DNA from: Planctomycetota bacterium
GTDB lineage: Bacteria > Planctomycetota > SZUA-567 > H5-PLA8
Reading direction: 5' to 3'
Length of the DNA stretch: 64,000 nucleotides
Assembly: GCA_027493525.1 (NCBI GenBank)
Contig: JAOSKN010000001.1
Location: 992,001-1,056,000 of the forward strand
A program made the position numbers and the translations under genes. The notes under the pieces are model-generated. The model was given only the letters and a program-made list of their open reading frames with translations, did no database searches and was not told the origin of the DNA. Positions within the stretch are counted from its first letter, which is position 1; each line of letters opens with the position of its first letter. Shown one piece after another: positions 8,721-17,798 of the stretch.

Positions 8721-8954
8721 ATGCCCAACGAAGAACCAGCTTCACGCAGGCCGCTCCGCCGCAGGCGCGCCGCGGCCGGCGAGGCCCCGCCGGCTGGACG
8801 TCCCGCGCGCGGCGCGCGCCCCGTGCGGCGGCGGCCCGTTCGACGCGCCGAGAGCGAAGGCGGCGGGATGGGGTATCTCGCCTTATTCCTCATCTTCGTG
8901 GTCGGCAACGTCATCCTCTTTACCACCACGGGGTGGATCATCATTCCCAAATAA
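8721..8954 (+). CDS. Small single-span membrane protein, basic N-terminus
   Basis: A 77-residue protein: ~48 residues rich in Arg, Ala and Pro, then one hydrophobic helix ending in FLIFVVGNVILFTTTGWII and the C-terminus IIIPK. An internal ATG at 8868 would give a 28-residue protein made of the helix alone. The last 20 residues closely match those of the next gene (8992-9099). I do not recognise a family. The basic arm would favour an N-in orientation. Its reality is supported by the conserved tail shared with its neighbour rather than by a known homologue. Confidence 0.6.
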   Translation: MPNEEPASRRPLRRRRAAAGEAPPAGRPARGARPVRRRPVRRAESEGGGMGYLALFLIFVVGNVILFTTTGWIIIPK

Positions 8955-8991
8955 CCGGTCCCATGGCTCGAAGGCTCGAGGAGGGGCGCGT

Positions 8992-9099
8992 ATGGGCGAC
9001 GACGACGACGGCGGAAAATGGCTCTGGTTCTTCCTGATCTTCGTGGTGGGCAACGCGATTCTCTATTACACCACCGGCTTCGTGCTCATCCCGAAGTAG
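8992..9099 (+). CDS. Tiny single-span membrane protein, acidic N-terminus
   Basis: A 35-residue protein beginning MGDDDDGGKWLW, followed by one transmembrane helix FFLIFVVGNAILYYTTGF and the end VLIPK. It shares the pattern FLIFVVGN-x-IL-x2-TTG-x3-IPK with the preceding small gene but has an acidic instead of a basic N-terminus. GAGGAGGGG lies 6-14 bases before ATG 8992, a strong ribosome-binding site. Function unknown; too short for most gene finders. Confidence 0.65.
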   Translation: MGDDDDGGKWLWFFLIFVVGNAILYYTTGFVLIPK

Positions 9100-9106
9100 T
9101 CGCGGC

Positions 9107-9948
9107 GTGACACCTTCCCGCGAGCGGCTTCCCGAATCCCTCGCCCCCGCCCCGGCCTGTTGGATCTGGCCGCTCCGGCCGGCCGACGGCGTGCGCCGCC
9201 GCGTCCTTGCGTGGGCCGGCGCGGCCGAGCCCCTGGTCGAAGGCTGGCGCGGGCCCGCCGCGGGCATCCTGGCCGGCGCGCTGCCCGCGCTCGCCTCCCT
9301 CGCCCTCGACGCGCGCGGCCACCAGGAACTCGCCGCCACCCTCCTCCTGCCGCTCTTCCTTGCCTGCGTGCGCCGCGACGACCAGCTCCGCGGCCTGGGC
9401 GTGCTCGGCGCGGCCTTCCTCGCCCACGCCCTCGTCGTCTTCGCCTGGGGCTACGCCAACCCGGGCAGCGCGCGCGTGCTCCCGGGCGCCGAGGCCTACT
9501 GGCAGAAGCAATGCGCCTGGATCCTCTCCGGCTGGGATCCCGAGTACGACGCCGGCTATTGGATCCCCGCGCACCTCGCCCTGGCCGCCTGCCACGTCCT
9601 CTACACCTACGCCTCCCTCGGCTGGCTCACCCTCCAGCAGGGCTTCCTCCAGACCGATCTGATGAACTATTACGTCGCGCGCCTCGCCCATGGCAGCTTC
9701 GACGGGCTGGTCTCCGTCGGGCTGGGCTGGCACCTCTGGTCCCTGCTCCGCGGCGCGGGCTTCCTCTTCCTCACCTTCGAAGTCGCCTCGCTCTCGCTCG
9801 AACGCCTCACCGGCGCACCCTCTCCACCCCCGCCCGCCGCGCCCGCCGCTGGAGCCTGGGGCTCGGGTTTCTTCTCGCCGACGCCCTGGCCAAGGCCTGC
9901 CTCATCGCCTCCGTCCGGGATGGCTTGTACGCCAATCTGGCCGGGTAG
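9107..9948 (+). CDS. Integral membrane protein, unknown (frameshifted)
   Basis: Protein of about 280 residues with several hydrophobic segments (for example GILAGALPALASLAL, LGVLGAAFLAHALVVFAWGY, LALAACHVLYTYASLGWL, LLRGAGFLFLTFEVASLSL). The reading frame from GTG 9107 shifts near the CCCCC run at 9827-9831. One extra C restores the natural ending SLGLGFLLADALAKACLIAS, closing at 9948 with NLAG. Without the repair the frame runs into a low-complexity tail to 10024. It starts 8 bases after the tiny membrane gene and is likely co-transcribed with it. No family recognised; the central part (residues 120-220) has conserved-looking Trp/Tyr/His. Confidence 0.65.
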
Positions 9949-10141
9949 GGTGCAACCCGAACCGAGTGGCGGCGTCCAATCTGCACGAAGTGCAAGTTTT
10001 TGCGGGCATTCGCAACGGTATTGAGACCCAAGTCGAAAGAACTCAAAGGAAGCGCGTAATCCATTGCATTAGAGGTGTGCTCTGATTAGGGTTTGAATTG
10101 AAGGCACAAGCCCCTCGCAGGAAAGAAGTTAGGAGCCCGAC

Positions 10142-12145
10142 ATGCCCGCTGCCCTGACCTACGACGTCCCCCAGGCCCGACGCCGGCTGATGCACCAGAT
10201 CGACCGCGCCACGATGCGGCTCCGGCTTCAGGAGGCGCTCCGTTCCGGCGTCTTTTCGGTCACCATCGTCGCCTGGCTGCTGGCCCCGCTCATCTTCGTC
10301 GATCGCCTGCTCAACTTAGGCGCCCTGGGAATCAACGTCTACATCGTCTGGTTGGCGCTGCTGGCGCTCTGCATTCCCTATGTCCTGGTCCGCTGCTTCT
10401 CCCAGCGCATCCACGAGGAACTCGCCGCCGCGCTCGCCGACGAGCGCCTGGGCCTCCACGCGCGCCTTTGCACCGCGCTCACCCTCAGCCCGAACGAAGC
10501 CAGCGGCTTCGGCGAGGCCTTCTTCAGCGAGGCCGCCGAGAAACTCGCCGCGCTGGACTCCGCCCTGGCCTTCCCGATCCGCGCGCCGCGCATCGGCTAC
10601 TTGCTCCCGCTCCCGCTGATGCTTGCCGCGGGGCTTTGGAAGTTCATGCCGCAGAAGGACCTCCTCGGCATCGAGACCCGCAAGCAGGAGCAGGAGCGCC
10701 GCGAGCGCGCCAAGCAGGAGACCGTCGAGGAACTCAAGAAGCAGCTCGGCAAGCTCGAGGATCTCAAGAGCGACGAGAAGAAGCCCGTCTCCGAGAACAG
10801 CGCCGAGTACAAGGTCAAGCAGCTCATTCAGCAGGCCAAGGATCTGGCCAAGAAGGTCGAGGAGGGCGACAAGACCGCCGAGGAAGGCATCGTCGCCATG
10901 GCCGACCTCAAGCGCGCCATCGAGGAGCAGAAGCAGGAGCTCAAGGAAGGCAAGGACTTCACCGACCGCCTCAAGCAGTTGGGCGAGAAGGACCTCAACC
11001 TCGAAGAGGGCGCGATGACCCGCGAGATCAGCGAGGCCCTCAAGGACGGCGACGCCGCCCTCGCCGCCGAGCAGATGCGCCGCCTGGGCCGCAAGCTCAA
11101 GAACGAGATCCTCGACAACGACAAGCTGAACGCCGAGCAGAAGGCCGAGGCGCTCAAGCAGCTCCAGCGCGAAATGGAGAAGCTCGCCGGCGCGCTCGCC
11201 GAGGAAGAAGCCCTCCGCGAGGGGCTCCAGCAGGTCAGCGAGAACTCCATGAGCGCCGCCGAGTACCAGGAGCTGCAGAAGGAAATTCAGAAGCGCGAGC
11301 AGAAGGACCAGGGCGAGAACGGCCAGAACCGGGACAAGGACCAGAAGGCCCAGGAACAGGCCGAGAAGCTCCAGGAAGCCATGGACGACGTCGCCAAGCG
11401 CCTCGAGGAGCAGGAAGACCGCAACGAGGAGAAGCTCAGCGAAGACGAACAGGAAGCCCTCGAGAAGCTCGACGAACTCGAGGAAGGCCTCGACGACGCC
11501 ATGGAAGGGCTCTGCGAGTCCTGCGAGGGCGGCGCCAAGGGCCAGCGCGGCAAGGGCGCCCAGCGCGCCGCCGCCAAGGGCGGCGCCAAGGGCGCCAAGG
11601 AGAGCGGCGCCAAGGGCCAGAAGCGGGATGCCGATTCAGGCGACGCCGAAGGCCAGGAGGGCGATCAGGATCGCCTCTCCGGCGAACAGCGAGGCGGCGA
11701 CAGCGGCGAGAACGGCGGGAAGGAAGACGACCAGCAGGGCAGCGGCGACGGCAGCCAGAACGGCAACCCGGGCAACCAGGCCAATCCCAACCCCGCCTTC
11801 AGCGGACCCAACCAGGGCGGCCCGGGCGCCGGCCGCCGCGCCTACCGCGACGGCGACGCCTGGTTCGAGGAGTCCAAGATCAAGGGCAAGCTCCAGGCCG
11901 GCGCCATCACCGGCCTCTCCTACTTCCGCGGCCAGGGCGCCAAGGGCGAGGTGCCCGCCGAGTACGTCCAGGCTCTCACCAGCGCCGAACAGGAAGCCTC
12001 CAGCAGCCTCGAACTCGACCGCGTACCCGCCGACGCGCGCGAGATGGTCAAGGACTACTTCCAGAACCTCAAACAGGACGCCGGGCTCTCCCAGCGCAGC
12101 GCCCCCAGCCGGCGCCGCCCCCGGCCAACGCCGGCGACGAACTGA
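10142..12145 (+). CDS. DUF4175-like membrane-anchored coiled-coil protein
   Basis: A 667-residue protein. Two transmembrane helices near the N-terminus (about 36-55 and 63-82) and a third hydrophobic stretch (YLLPLPLMLAAGLW, ~155-170) are followed by ~270 residues of highly charged Lys/Glu/Gln coiled coil. Next come a Gly-Ala-Lys-rich stretch (about 465-500), a Gly/Asn/Gln linker, and a conserved C-terminal motif (PADAREMVKDYFQNL). This architecture resembles DUF4175-type proteins found beside MoxR/BatA genes in Planctomycetota; no such partners are present here. AGGAG lies 8 bases before ATG 10142. It probably spans the envelope as an elongated structural protein; the role is unknown. Confidence 0.75.
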   Translation: MPAALTYDVPQARRRLMHQIDRATMRLRLQEALRSGVFSVTIVAWLLAPLIFVDRLLNLGALGINVYIVWLALLALCIPYVLVRCFSQRIHEELAAALADERLGLHARLCTALTLSPNEASGFGEAFFSEAAEKLAALDSALAFPIRAPRIGYLLPLPLMLAAGLWKFMPQKDLLGIETRKQEQERRERAKQETVEELKKQLGKLEDLKSDEKKPVSENSAEYKVKQLIQQAKDLAKKVEEGDKTAEEGIVAMADLKRAIEEQKQELKEGKDFTDRLKQLGEKDLNLEEGAMTREISEALKDGDAALAAEQMRRLGRKLKNEILDNDKLNAEQKAEALKQLQREMEKLAGALAEEEALREGLQQVSENSMSAAEYQELQKEIQKREQKDQGENGQNRDKDQKAQEQAEKLQEAMDDVAKRLEEQEDRNEEKLSEDEQEALEKLDELEEGLDDAMEGLCESCEGGAKGQRGKGAQRAAAKGGAKGAKESGAKGQKRDADSGDAEGQEGDQDRLSGEQRGGDSGENGGKEDDQQGSGDGSQNGNPGNQANPNPAFSGPNQGGPGAGRRAYRDGDAWFEESKIKGKLQAGAITGLSYFRGQGAKGEVPAEYVQALTSAEQEASSSLELDRVPADAREMVKDYFQNLKQDAGLSQRSAPSRRRPRPTPATN

Positions 12146-12216
12146 AGGAATAGCCTCGGCGTCCGGAAAGCTTCCGCGCGCGGAGCGCCGCCGTTGGCTT
12201 GGACCGGGGCCGCGCG

Positions 12217-13281
12217 ATGAGCGGTGAAAAAATCTTCGTGGCCGTCGCGGCGGTCGTCGTCCTCGCCGCCGCAGGCCTCATGTTCATCGGGCCGAGCGCC
12301 CCCGCCGGACGCAGCGTCGTCGTCTACACCTCCGTCGATCCCGAATACGCCCAGGCGTTGGTCCGGCGCTTCGAAGAGCGCACCGGCCTCAAGGTCGCCA
12401 TGCGCACCGACAGCGAAGAGACCAAGACCACCGGCCTCCTCAACATGCTCAGGCTCCAGAAGGACCGCCCCGACGGCGACGTCTTCTGGAACGGCGAACT
12501 CTCCGGAACCCTGCTCCTCGCCGCCGAAGGCCTCTTCGAGCCCTACGCCTCCCCCTCCGCCGCCGGCATCCCCCACGCCTTCCTCGACCCCGAACGCCGC
12601 TGGACCGGCTTCGGCTGCCGCGCGCGCGTCCTCGTCTACAACACCGCGAAACTGAAGCGCGAAGAAATCCCCGCCAACCTCGAAGCGCTCCTCGATCCCA
12701 AGTGGCGCGGCCGCTTCTGCATGGCCCGCCCGCTCTTCGGGACCACCCGCAGCCATACGGTCGCGCTGGTCCTCGCGCTGGGGGAGGAGCGCGGCTTCGA
12801 GTTCCTGCGCAGGCTCCGCGAGAACGCCTCCGCCGGAGGCGCGAAGGAATGGATCATGCCCGGCAACAGCCACGTCCGCGACCGCGTCGCCGACGGCAGC
12901 TTCGATATCGGCCTCACCGACACCGACGACGTTTACGCAGGACAGCGCAACGGCATGCCCTTGGGCTTCAGCAGCATCGAGTTCGGACCCGACTGGCCCG
13001 GCGTCTACCTGATCCCGAATACCGTCGCGATCCTGAAGGGGTGCCCCAACCCCGAGGCCGCGCGCCGCTTCGTCGATTTCCTCCTCGAGCCCGAAACCGA
13101 GGCCTGGCTCGCCGAGCAGGGCGCGCGCCAGATCCCCGTCCGCGCCGCCGTGCCCGTCCCCGCGGGCCTGCCCACCCTCAAGGAGTTCCAGCCCGCCGTG
13201 CAGGATCTGGACCGCGTCCGCGAGCGCCTGGAAGAACTCTCCGAACGCATCGACAAACTCGTCCGCGGCGTCGAGCCGTAA
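12217..13281 (+). CDS. Extracellular solute-binding protein (iron(III)-type), orphan
   Basis: A 354-residue periplasmic binding protein with an N-terminal hydrophobic signal anchor (KIFVAVAAVVVLAAAGLMFI). The body has VVVYTSVDPEYAQALVRRFE, GDVFWNGELSGT, FGCRARVLVYNTAKLK and FDIGLTDTDDVYAGQRNG, typical of Fe3+/thiamine/molybdate-like class II binding proteins. A C-terminal Glu/Arg-rich helix is an extension. The open frame starts at TTG 12199 but ATG 12217 gives the normal signal sequence. No permease or ATPase gene is adjacent, so its transporter partner must lie elsewhere. Ligand inferred only from family resemblance. Confidence 0.85.
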   Translation: MSGEKIFVAVAAVVVLAAAGLMFIGPSAPAGRSVVVYTSVDPEYAQALVRRFEERTGLKVAMRTDSEETKTTGLLNMLRLQKDRPDGDVFWNGELSGTLLLAAEGLFEPYASPSAAGIPHAFLDPERRWTGFGCRARVLVYNTAKLKREEIPANLEALLDPKWRGRFCMARPLFGTTRSHTVALVLALGEERGFEFLRRLRENASAGGAKEWIMPGNSHVRDRVADGSFDIGLTDTDDVYAGQRNGMPLGFSSIEFGPDWPGVYLIPNTVAILKGCPNPEAARRFVDFLLEPETEAWLAEQGARQIPVRAAVPVPAGLPTLKEFQPAVQDLDRVRERLEELSERIDKLVRGVEP

Positions 13282-13310
13282 GGCTCGGCTTGCGAATGCG
13301 GCGCCTTTCA

Positions 13311-13345
13311 TTCCGCATATCGAATTCCGCAATCCGCATACGGCA
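13311..13345. repeat. Heptamer array (TTCCGCA type)
   Basis: Five 7-base units (TTCCGCA, TATCGAA, TTCCGCA, ATCCGCA, TACGGCA) lie between two convergent genes. The array ends directly at the stop codon of the minus-strand sulfatase (13346). Confidence 0.65.
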
Positions 13346-14899
13346 TCACGCGCCCCAGACCCGCGGCGGCAGCGTCCCGTCCTTGCGCATGTTCGCCTGC
13401 ACGAACCGCTGCATCAGTTCCGCGCGCAGCCCCGCGTGCGCCGGCCGGTCCCACAGATTCTCCATCTGCTCGGGGTCGGCCTCGAGGTCGTACAGCTCCC
13501 CGTACGGCGCGTCGCGGTAGACGACCAGCTTGTGCCGCTCGGTCACGTACGACTGCTGGTACACGTGCGGCGTGGCGTGGCACTCGACGATCGTGTCCTC
13601 GCGCGCGCGCGCGGCCTCCCCGCGCAGCACCGGTAACTGCGAAACGCCCTGCATCCCCGGCGGCGCGGGCACGCCCGCGGCTTCCAGGAACGTCTGCGCC
13701 AGGTCCACGAGGTTAAAGAGCGCCCGCGTGCGCCCCTTCTTCGCCCCGCGCGTGCCCGCCGGCCAATGGACCACGCACGGCACCCGGTGCACGTCCTCGT
13801 ACGCCGGGAGACCCTTCCCCCACAGCCCGTGATGCCCGAAGTATTCGCCGTGGTCGGACGTGAATACGAGCAGCGTGTGCTCCAGCGCCCCGAGCCGCTC
13901 CAGCCGCCGCGCGATCCGGCCCACGTACGCGTCGAGCATGTTGCACATCCCGATGTACGCCTGCATGTCCGTCCGCGGCTCGACCCACTTGTTCCGCCGG
14001 CACGCGGGCACGCTCTGCCCATCGTAGAAGTCCCGCCGCCCGTCGTGCCACGCGCCGCTCTCGTGGTAGCGCTTGTAGAAGGGCGGCTTGTCGTCGAACT
14101 CCCCCGGCGTAAGCGCGTGCGTCCGCACCTCCGACATGTCCACCGCGCCGTAGAACGGCTCGGGGCAGACGAACGGAAAGTGCGGATCCTTGTAGCTCGT
14201 CCAGCAGAACCATGGCCGCCCGGCCGCCTGCTGTCGCTCGACGAACCCCAGCGTCTCCTCGGTGATCCACGCCGTCTGGTGCAGTTCCTCCGGCATGTTC
14301 GACCAGCACCCCGTCGAGATGACCTCTTTCCCCTCTTCCGGCGAACGCGGCGGCTCCACGGGGTGGTTGTTGTGGAAGCGGTCCAGGTTCGCGCCGCGCG
14401 CGGCGAGCCAGGCGCGGTAGTGCTCGCTCGGCAGCCGCTCGTTGGTGTGCCCCCAGCCCACGCGCACGAAATCGAAGCCCAGGTACGGCCCGTCGTACTG
14501 GCGCCAGAAACTCTCCGGCGGGTCGGCCTCGTCCAGCCCCGGATGCAGCCGCCCGGCCGTGTGCTTGGCCTCCACCCGCCGCGACGTGAAATGCGTCTTG
14601 CCCACGATCGCCGTCCGGTAGCCGTGCCGCGATAGTTCTCCCGGCAGCGTCGGGTCGTGGAACTCCGGCGTCGAGCCGATCGTGTACGCCCCGTGGCTCG
14701 AGGGATAGCGCCCCGTCAGCATCGAAACCCGGCTCGGCGTGCTGATCGGCGACGGGCAGTACGCGCGGTCGAAGCACAGCCCGTTGGCCGCCAGGCCGTC
14801 GAGCACCGGCGTGCGGTACCCGGGTTGCCCGTGGAGCGAGAGCGTGTCCCAGCGCTGCTGGTCGGTCGTGATGAGCAGAATGTTCGGGCGTGGATTCAT
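13346..14899 (-). CDS. Serine-type sulfatase
   Basis: A 517-residue sulfatase that hydrolyses sulfate esters, probably on a sulfated glycan. The N-terminus NILLITTDQQRWDTL carries the metal-binding Asp. The formylglycine motif is ISTPSRVSMLTGR, with Ser53 in place of Cys, so maturation needs a radical-SAM anSME enzyme (none in this window). Further metal/catalytic blocks are AIVGKTHF, LLVFTSDHGEYFGHHGLWGKG and TDMQAYIGMC. No signal peptide is seen from ATG 14899, which has GGAG 5 bases upstream; a start at 14911 is possible. The longer open frame to 15097 is not sulfatase-like. It is transcribed divergently from the 15058 gene. Confidence 0.93.
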   Translation of the reverse strand: MNPRPNILLITTDQQRWDTLSLHGQPGYRTPVLDGLAANGLCFDRAYCPSPISTPSRVSMLTGRYPSSHGAYTIGSTPEFHDPTLPGELSRHGYRTAIVGKTHFTSRRVEAKHTAGRLHPGLDEADPPESFWRQYDGPYLGFDFVRVGWGHTNERLPSEHYRAWLAARGANLDRFHNNHPVEPPRSPEEGKEVISTGCWSNMPEELHQTAWITEETLGFVERQQAAGRPWFCWTSYKDPHFPFVCPEPFYGAVDMSEVRTHALTPGEFDDKPPFYKRYHESGAWHDGRRDFYDGQSVPACRRNKWVEPRTDMQAYIGMCNMLDAYVGRIARRLERLGALEHTLLVFTSDHGEYFGHHGLWGKGLPAYEDVHRVPCVVHWPAGTRGAKKGRTRALFNLVDLAQTFLEAAGVPAPPGMQGVSQLPVLRGEAARAREDTIVECHATPHVYQQSYVTERHKLVVYRDAPYGELYDLEADPEQMENLWDRPAHAGLRAELMQRFVQANMRKDGTLPPRVWGA

Positions 14900-15057
14900 G
14901 CGCTCCAGCATATGATTCGCCGCGCGAATGCAAGGCGAAGCGCGTGCCGGGCTTCCCAAAAGCAGCGGCCTTGATATTCTCGCTCGAGCCGAAAGAGCCG
15001 CGTATGAATTCGGAACAGAAGCCGGCGCGCATCGGGCGCGCCTGAAGGAGCGCCTCC

Positions 15058-15573
15058 ATGAACCACGAATCGTCCGCTTCGCCCCCGCGCGGCGCATGCC
15101 TCGGCGCCGCGGCCCTGGCCCTGGCCTGCGCCCTGGCCTGCGCCCCGGCCTGGGCCCAGAGCGGCTCCGCGAGCGGCGCCGGACTGGCAGGCGCGCTGGC
15201 CGGAGGCCTCGCCTTCTTCGCCGCCGTGATCCTCGCCTACCTGGTCTTCAGCGCCATCTTCATCGCCCTGGCGACCGGCCTGCTCGGGTTCTCCAAGGGC
15301 TTCGGGACCGCCTTCAAGGCGGCGGGGCTGCAACTGCTCGTCTCGATCGGGTTCTCGGTGATTCTGGGCCTGGCGGGCCTGGGCGGGAACCAGCTCGCGG
15401 CGCTCGCCGCCGGCCTGGTGGCCGCCGCGCTCGCGATCCAGACCTGTTACCGCGAGGACTTCGGCAAGGCCTTCCTCGCCGCGCTGATCGCCTTCGTGCT
15501 GACCGTCGCGGCCGTCGTCGGGATCGCCTTCGCGCTCGCCGCCTTGATCGGCATGGGCGCGGCCGCCGCGTAG
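15058..15573 (+). CDS. Exported/membrane protein, unknown
   Basis: A 171-residue hydrophobic protein. A signal peptide with cleavage-like APAWAQ at ~28-33 is followed by about four membrane helices (GGLAFFAAVILAYLVFSAIF, LQLLVSIGFSVILGLAGL, LAALAAGLVAAALAI, FLAALIAFVLTVAAVVGIAF). GAAGGAG lies upstream of ATG 15058. It is oriented away from the sulfatase and converges on the copper monooxygenase gene with only one base between stops. No family recognised. Confidence 0.65.
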   Translation: MNHESSASPPRGACLGAAALALACALACAPAWAQSGSASGAGLAGALAGGLAFFAAVILAYLVFSAIFIALATGLLGFSKGFGTAFKAAGLQLLVSIGFSVILGLAGLGGNQLAALAAGLVAAALAIQTCYREDFGKAFLAALIAFVLTVAAVVGIAFALAALIGMGAAAA

Positions 15574-15574
15574 C

Positions 15575-17159
15575 CTACTTCGCCTTGGACGCCTCCTTGA
15601 GCCGCTGGCGGAGCTTCTCGATCTCCGCCGCGTCCAGCTTCCCGTTCCCGTCCGCGTCGAGCTGCCGCAGCAGCGGCTTCAGTTGCTCCCCCGCGCGCGC
15701 GGAGAGCTTCTCGAAGCCCCCGGCCAGCTTCGCCTCCTCCGCCGCGCTCAACACCCCGTCCCCGTCGGCGTCCAGGCCCTTCAGCACGCGGTCGAGGATC
15801 CCTCCGCCGATCCGCGCGCCCAGCCCGCTCGAAATCTCGCCCCCGGCGAACGCGCCCAGGAACGTGCGGCCCACCGAGCGCTTCAGCTCCTCGGCGTCCT
15901 TCTCGTCGGCCGGCAGCACCTGCAGCCACAGAATCGCCATCTCGTCGGTCGTCTGCTCCCCCAGCGCACGCGCCGCGGCGGGTTGTTCGGGTTGTTGGCG
16001 TTCTCCGCGCTGTTGTCGAAGCGGAAGCTCATCTCGACCGAGGTGCCCTTGGGCAAACGCACGGGATCCTTGTAAGAGTACGAGCCCTGCCAGTTGAAGT
16101 CCCAGTCGTCGATCCAGAGCAGGTCCTTCTTGGTGCCGTCGGGCAGCGTCGCCACGGCCTTGATCTCCTTCGCCAGCAGGTGCGCGTGCGGGATGATCCC
16201 GATCGCGTCCACGTCCACCGGCGTCTCCACTTTGTCGCTCACCCTGTAGTTCTTCTCGCCGGCGGGGATGTCGATCTTCCGGCTCAGCAGCGTCAGCGCC
16301 GCCATCGTCCGCGTCGGCGGCTTCGAGGCGAAGTACAGCCCGATCTTGCAGCGCTCCGTCTCCGGCTTGCCCGTCGGGTGGAAATGGAGCTGCGCGACGA
16401 TGTCCGTCCCCGGCGCGAGCGTCTTCGCCACGCCGTCCGGGTATGGGTGGACCGTCGCGCCCGGCGTCCAGCCGCCCAGCCCGCCGGAGGGATGATCCCC
16501 GGCCCGCCCAGGCTCGCGTAGCCGGGCGCCGGATCGGCCTCGTCGCGCTTGCGCGCCCAACCGCTCGTGTCCAGGTACAGGATCGCGTGGTGGACCACCG
16601 CGCGATTCCCCGGCCGGAACTCCACCGCCCGCACGTAGCGCTCTTCCTTCAGCGGCACAGGGAGCACGAAGTTGCGGTACACGTCGCGCCCTTCGGCCGG
16701 GCACGTGAAGGCCTCGGGCATCTCCACCACCAGGTCCGGCTCGCCGAGCTGCCAGCCTTCGGTGAACTTCGGCTGCGCCGGCAGGTCCTTGGGGTCGCCC
16801 TCCCGCGCGCCTTCGTCCACCCACTGCCGGATCGCGCCGATCTCGTCCGCGCTCAGCCGCCGCTCGTCGTGGAAGCTCCCGTAGCCGGGCGCCGGCTTCC
16901 ACGGCGGCATCAGCCGGCTCTCCACCGCCAGCGCGATCTGGACGTCGCGCTTCGCCGCGTCCTTGTACTCCAGCAGCGGGAACGGCGCGACCTCGCCCGG
17001 CCGGTGGCAGCTCGCGCAATGCTTGTACACGATCGGCGCGATGTCCCGGGACCACGTGAGCGTGTCCTTCGGCCGCGGCGTGTACGCCGGCTCTTCCCCC
17101 GCCGCCGCCCAGGCGCAGCAGGCCAGCAGCGCCGCGGCGCGCATCGTCCGGTAACTCAT
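15575..17159 (-). CDS. Cytochrome c / Cu type II monooxygenase / EF-hand protein (two frameshifts)
   Basis: About 528 residues once two shifts are repaired. After a signal peptide comes a c-type heme domain with YKHCASCHRPGEVAPFP and a distal Met (RLMPPWKPAPGYG). Then follows a copper type II ascorbate-dependent monooxygenase-like module with RAVVHHAILYLD, AQLHFHPTGK and GIIPHAHLLAKEIK, the expected copper histidines. The C-terminus has two EF-hand calcium loops (DADGDGVLSAAE, DADGNGKLDAAE). Shifts lie near 16487-16493 and at the CCCCC run 15959-15963; one base added to each restores the protein. It is the last gene of a minus-strand operon after the EF-hand and redoxin genes and is probably periplasmic. 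The substrate is unknown. Confidence 0.8.
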
Positions 17160-17180
17160 CGGCCATTCCTTGATTGGGGG

Positions 17181-17784
17181 CTACTCGCCCGTTTTGGCTT
17201 GCTCGCCGTCCCGCGGCTTGGGGATGAAGCACCCGATCGCCTTCGTCCGCGCCTCCGCTACGGGCTTCCCGGCCAGGACCGCGTCCAGCGCCTCGCGCAA
17301 GTCGTGCCGCGTCGCTTCCTTCCGCTGCTTCGTCCAGGCCACGAACAGGTCGTCGATCCGCCCCAGGTACGCGACCTTCCCCTTCGGGCGTGAAGACCGC
17401 CGCCTCCGGCGTCACCTCCGCCCCCGCGCGCCGCGCCAGCTCGCGCGTCCGGTCCACCAGCACCGGCGCGCTCAGCCCGTACGCCTCCGCGTGCTTCGCC
17501 GCCTCCGCGTCCGTCGTCTCGGGGTCGGCGTGAATCAGGAAGAGCGCCGCGCCGCGATCCTTGTATCCGGCGTGGATGCGGTTCAGCTCCGGCGCGTAGC
17601 GGTTGGAGATCGGGCAGTCCTTCGCCACGAAGACGAAGACCGTCGCCTTCCTCGCGGCGAAGTCCAGCGGGCGGCGCGCCGTTCCCTGGACGTCCTTGTG
17701 AACGTCCGCGGGCTCCTCGCCGGCACCCAGCGCAAGGGCCAGCCCCAGGAGCAGCGCCGTCAGCGCCCGTGCGATGGGCCGCAT
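17181..17784 (-). CDS. Redoxin-domain (peroxiredoxin-like) exported protein (frameshifted)
   Basis: About 200 residues. A signal peptide (ALTALLLGLALALGAG) precedes a thioredoxin-fold redoxin domain with TVFVFVAKDCPISNRYAPEL; a single redox Cys (DCPIS) is visible. The frame breaks at VFTPEG. Removing one base from the CCCC run at 17379-17382 yields GKVAYLGRIDDLF and a conserved-looking ending GCFIPKP, stopping at 17181. This is the only shift in the window that needs a base removed rather than added. Spacing is 14 bases from the upstream EF-hand gene and 21 bases to the monooxygenase gene. It probably handles thiol redox or metal delivery for the monooxygenase (inference). Confidence 0.75.
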
Positions 17785-17798
17785 CGCCTCGAACCGCC

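Noticed and set aside
10468..12153. 561-residue plus-strand frame, Arg/Gly-rich
   Set aside because: Another frame of the coiled-coil protein gene; low-complexity and without a ribosome-binding site.
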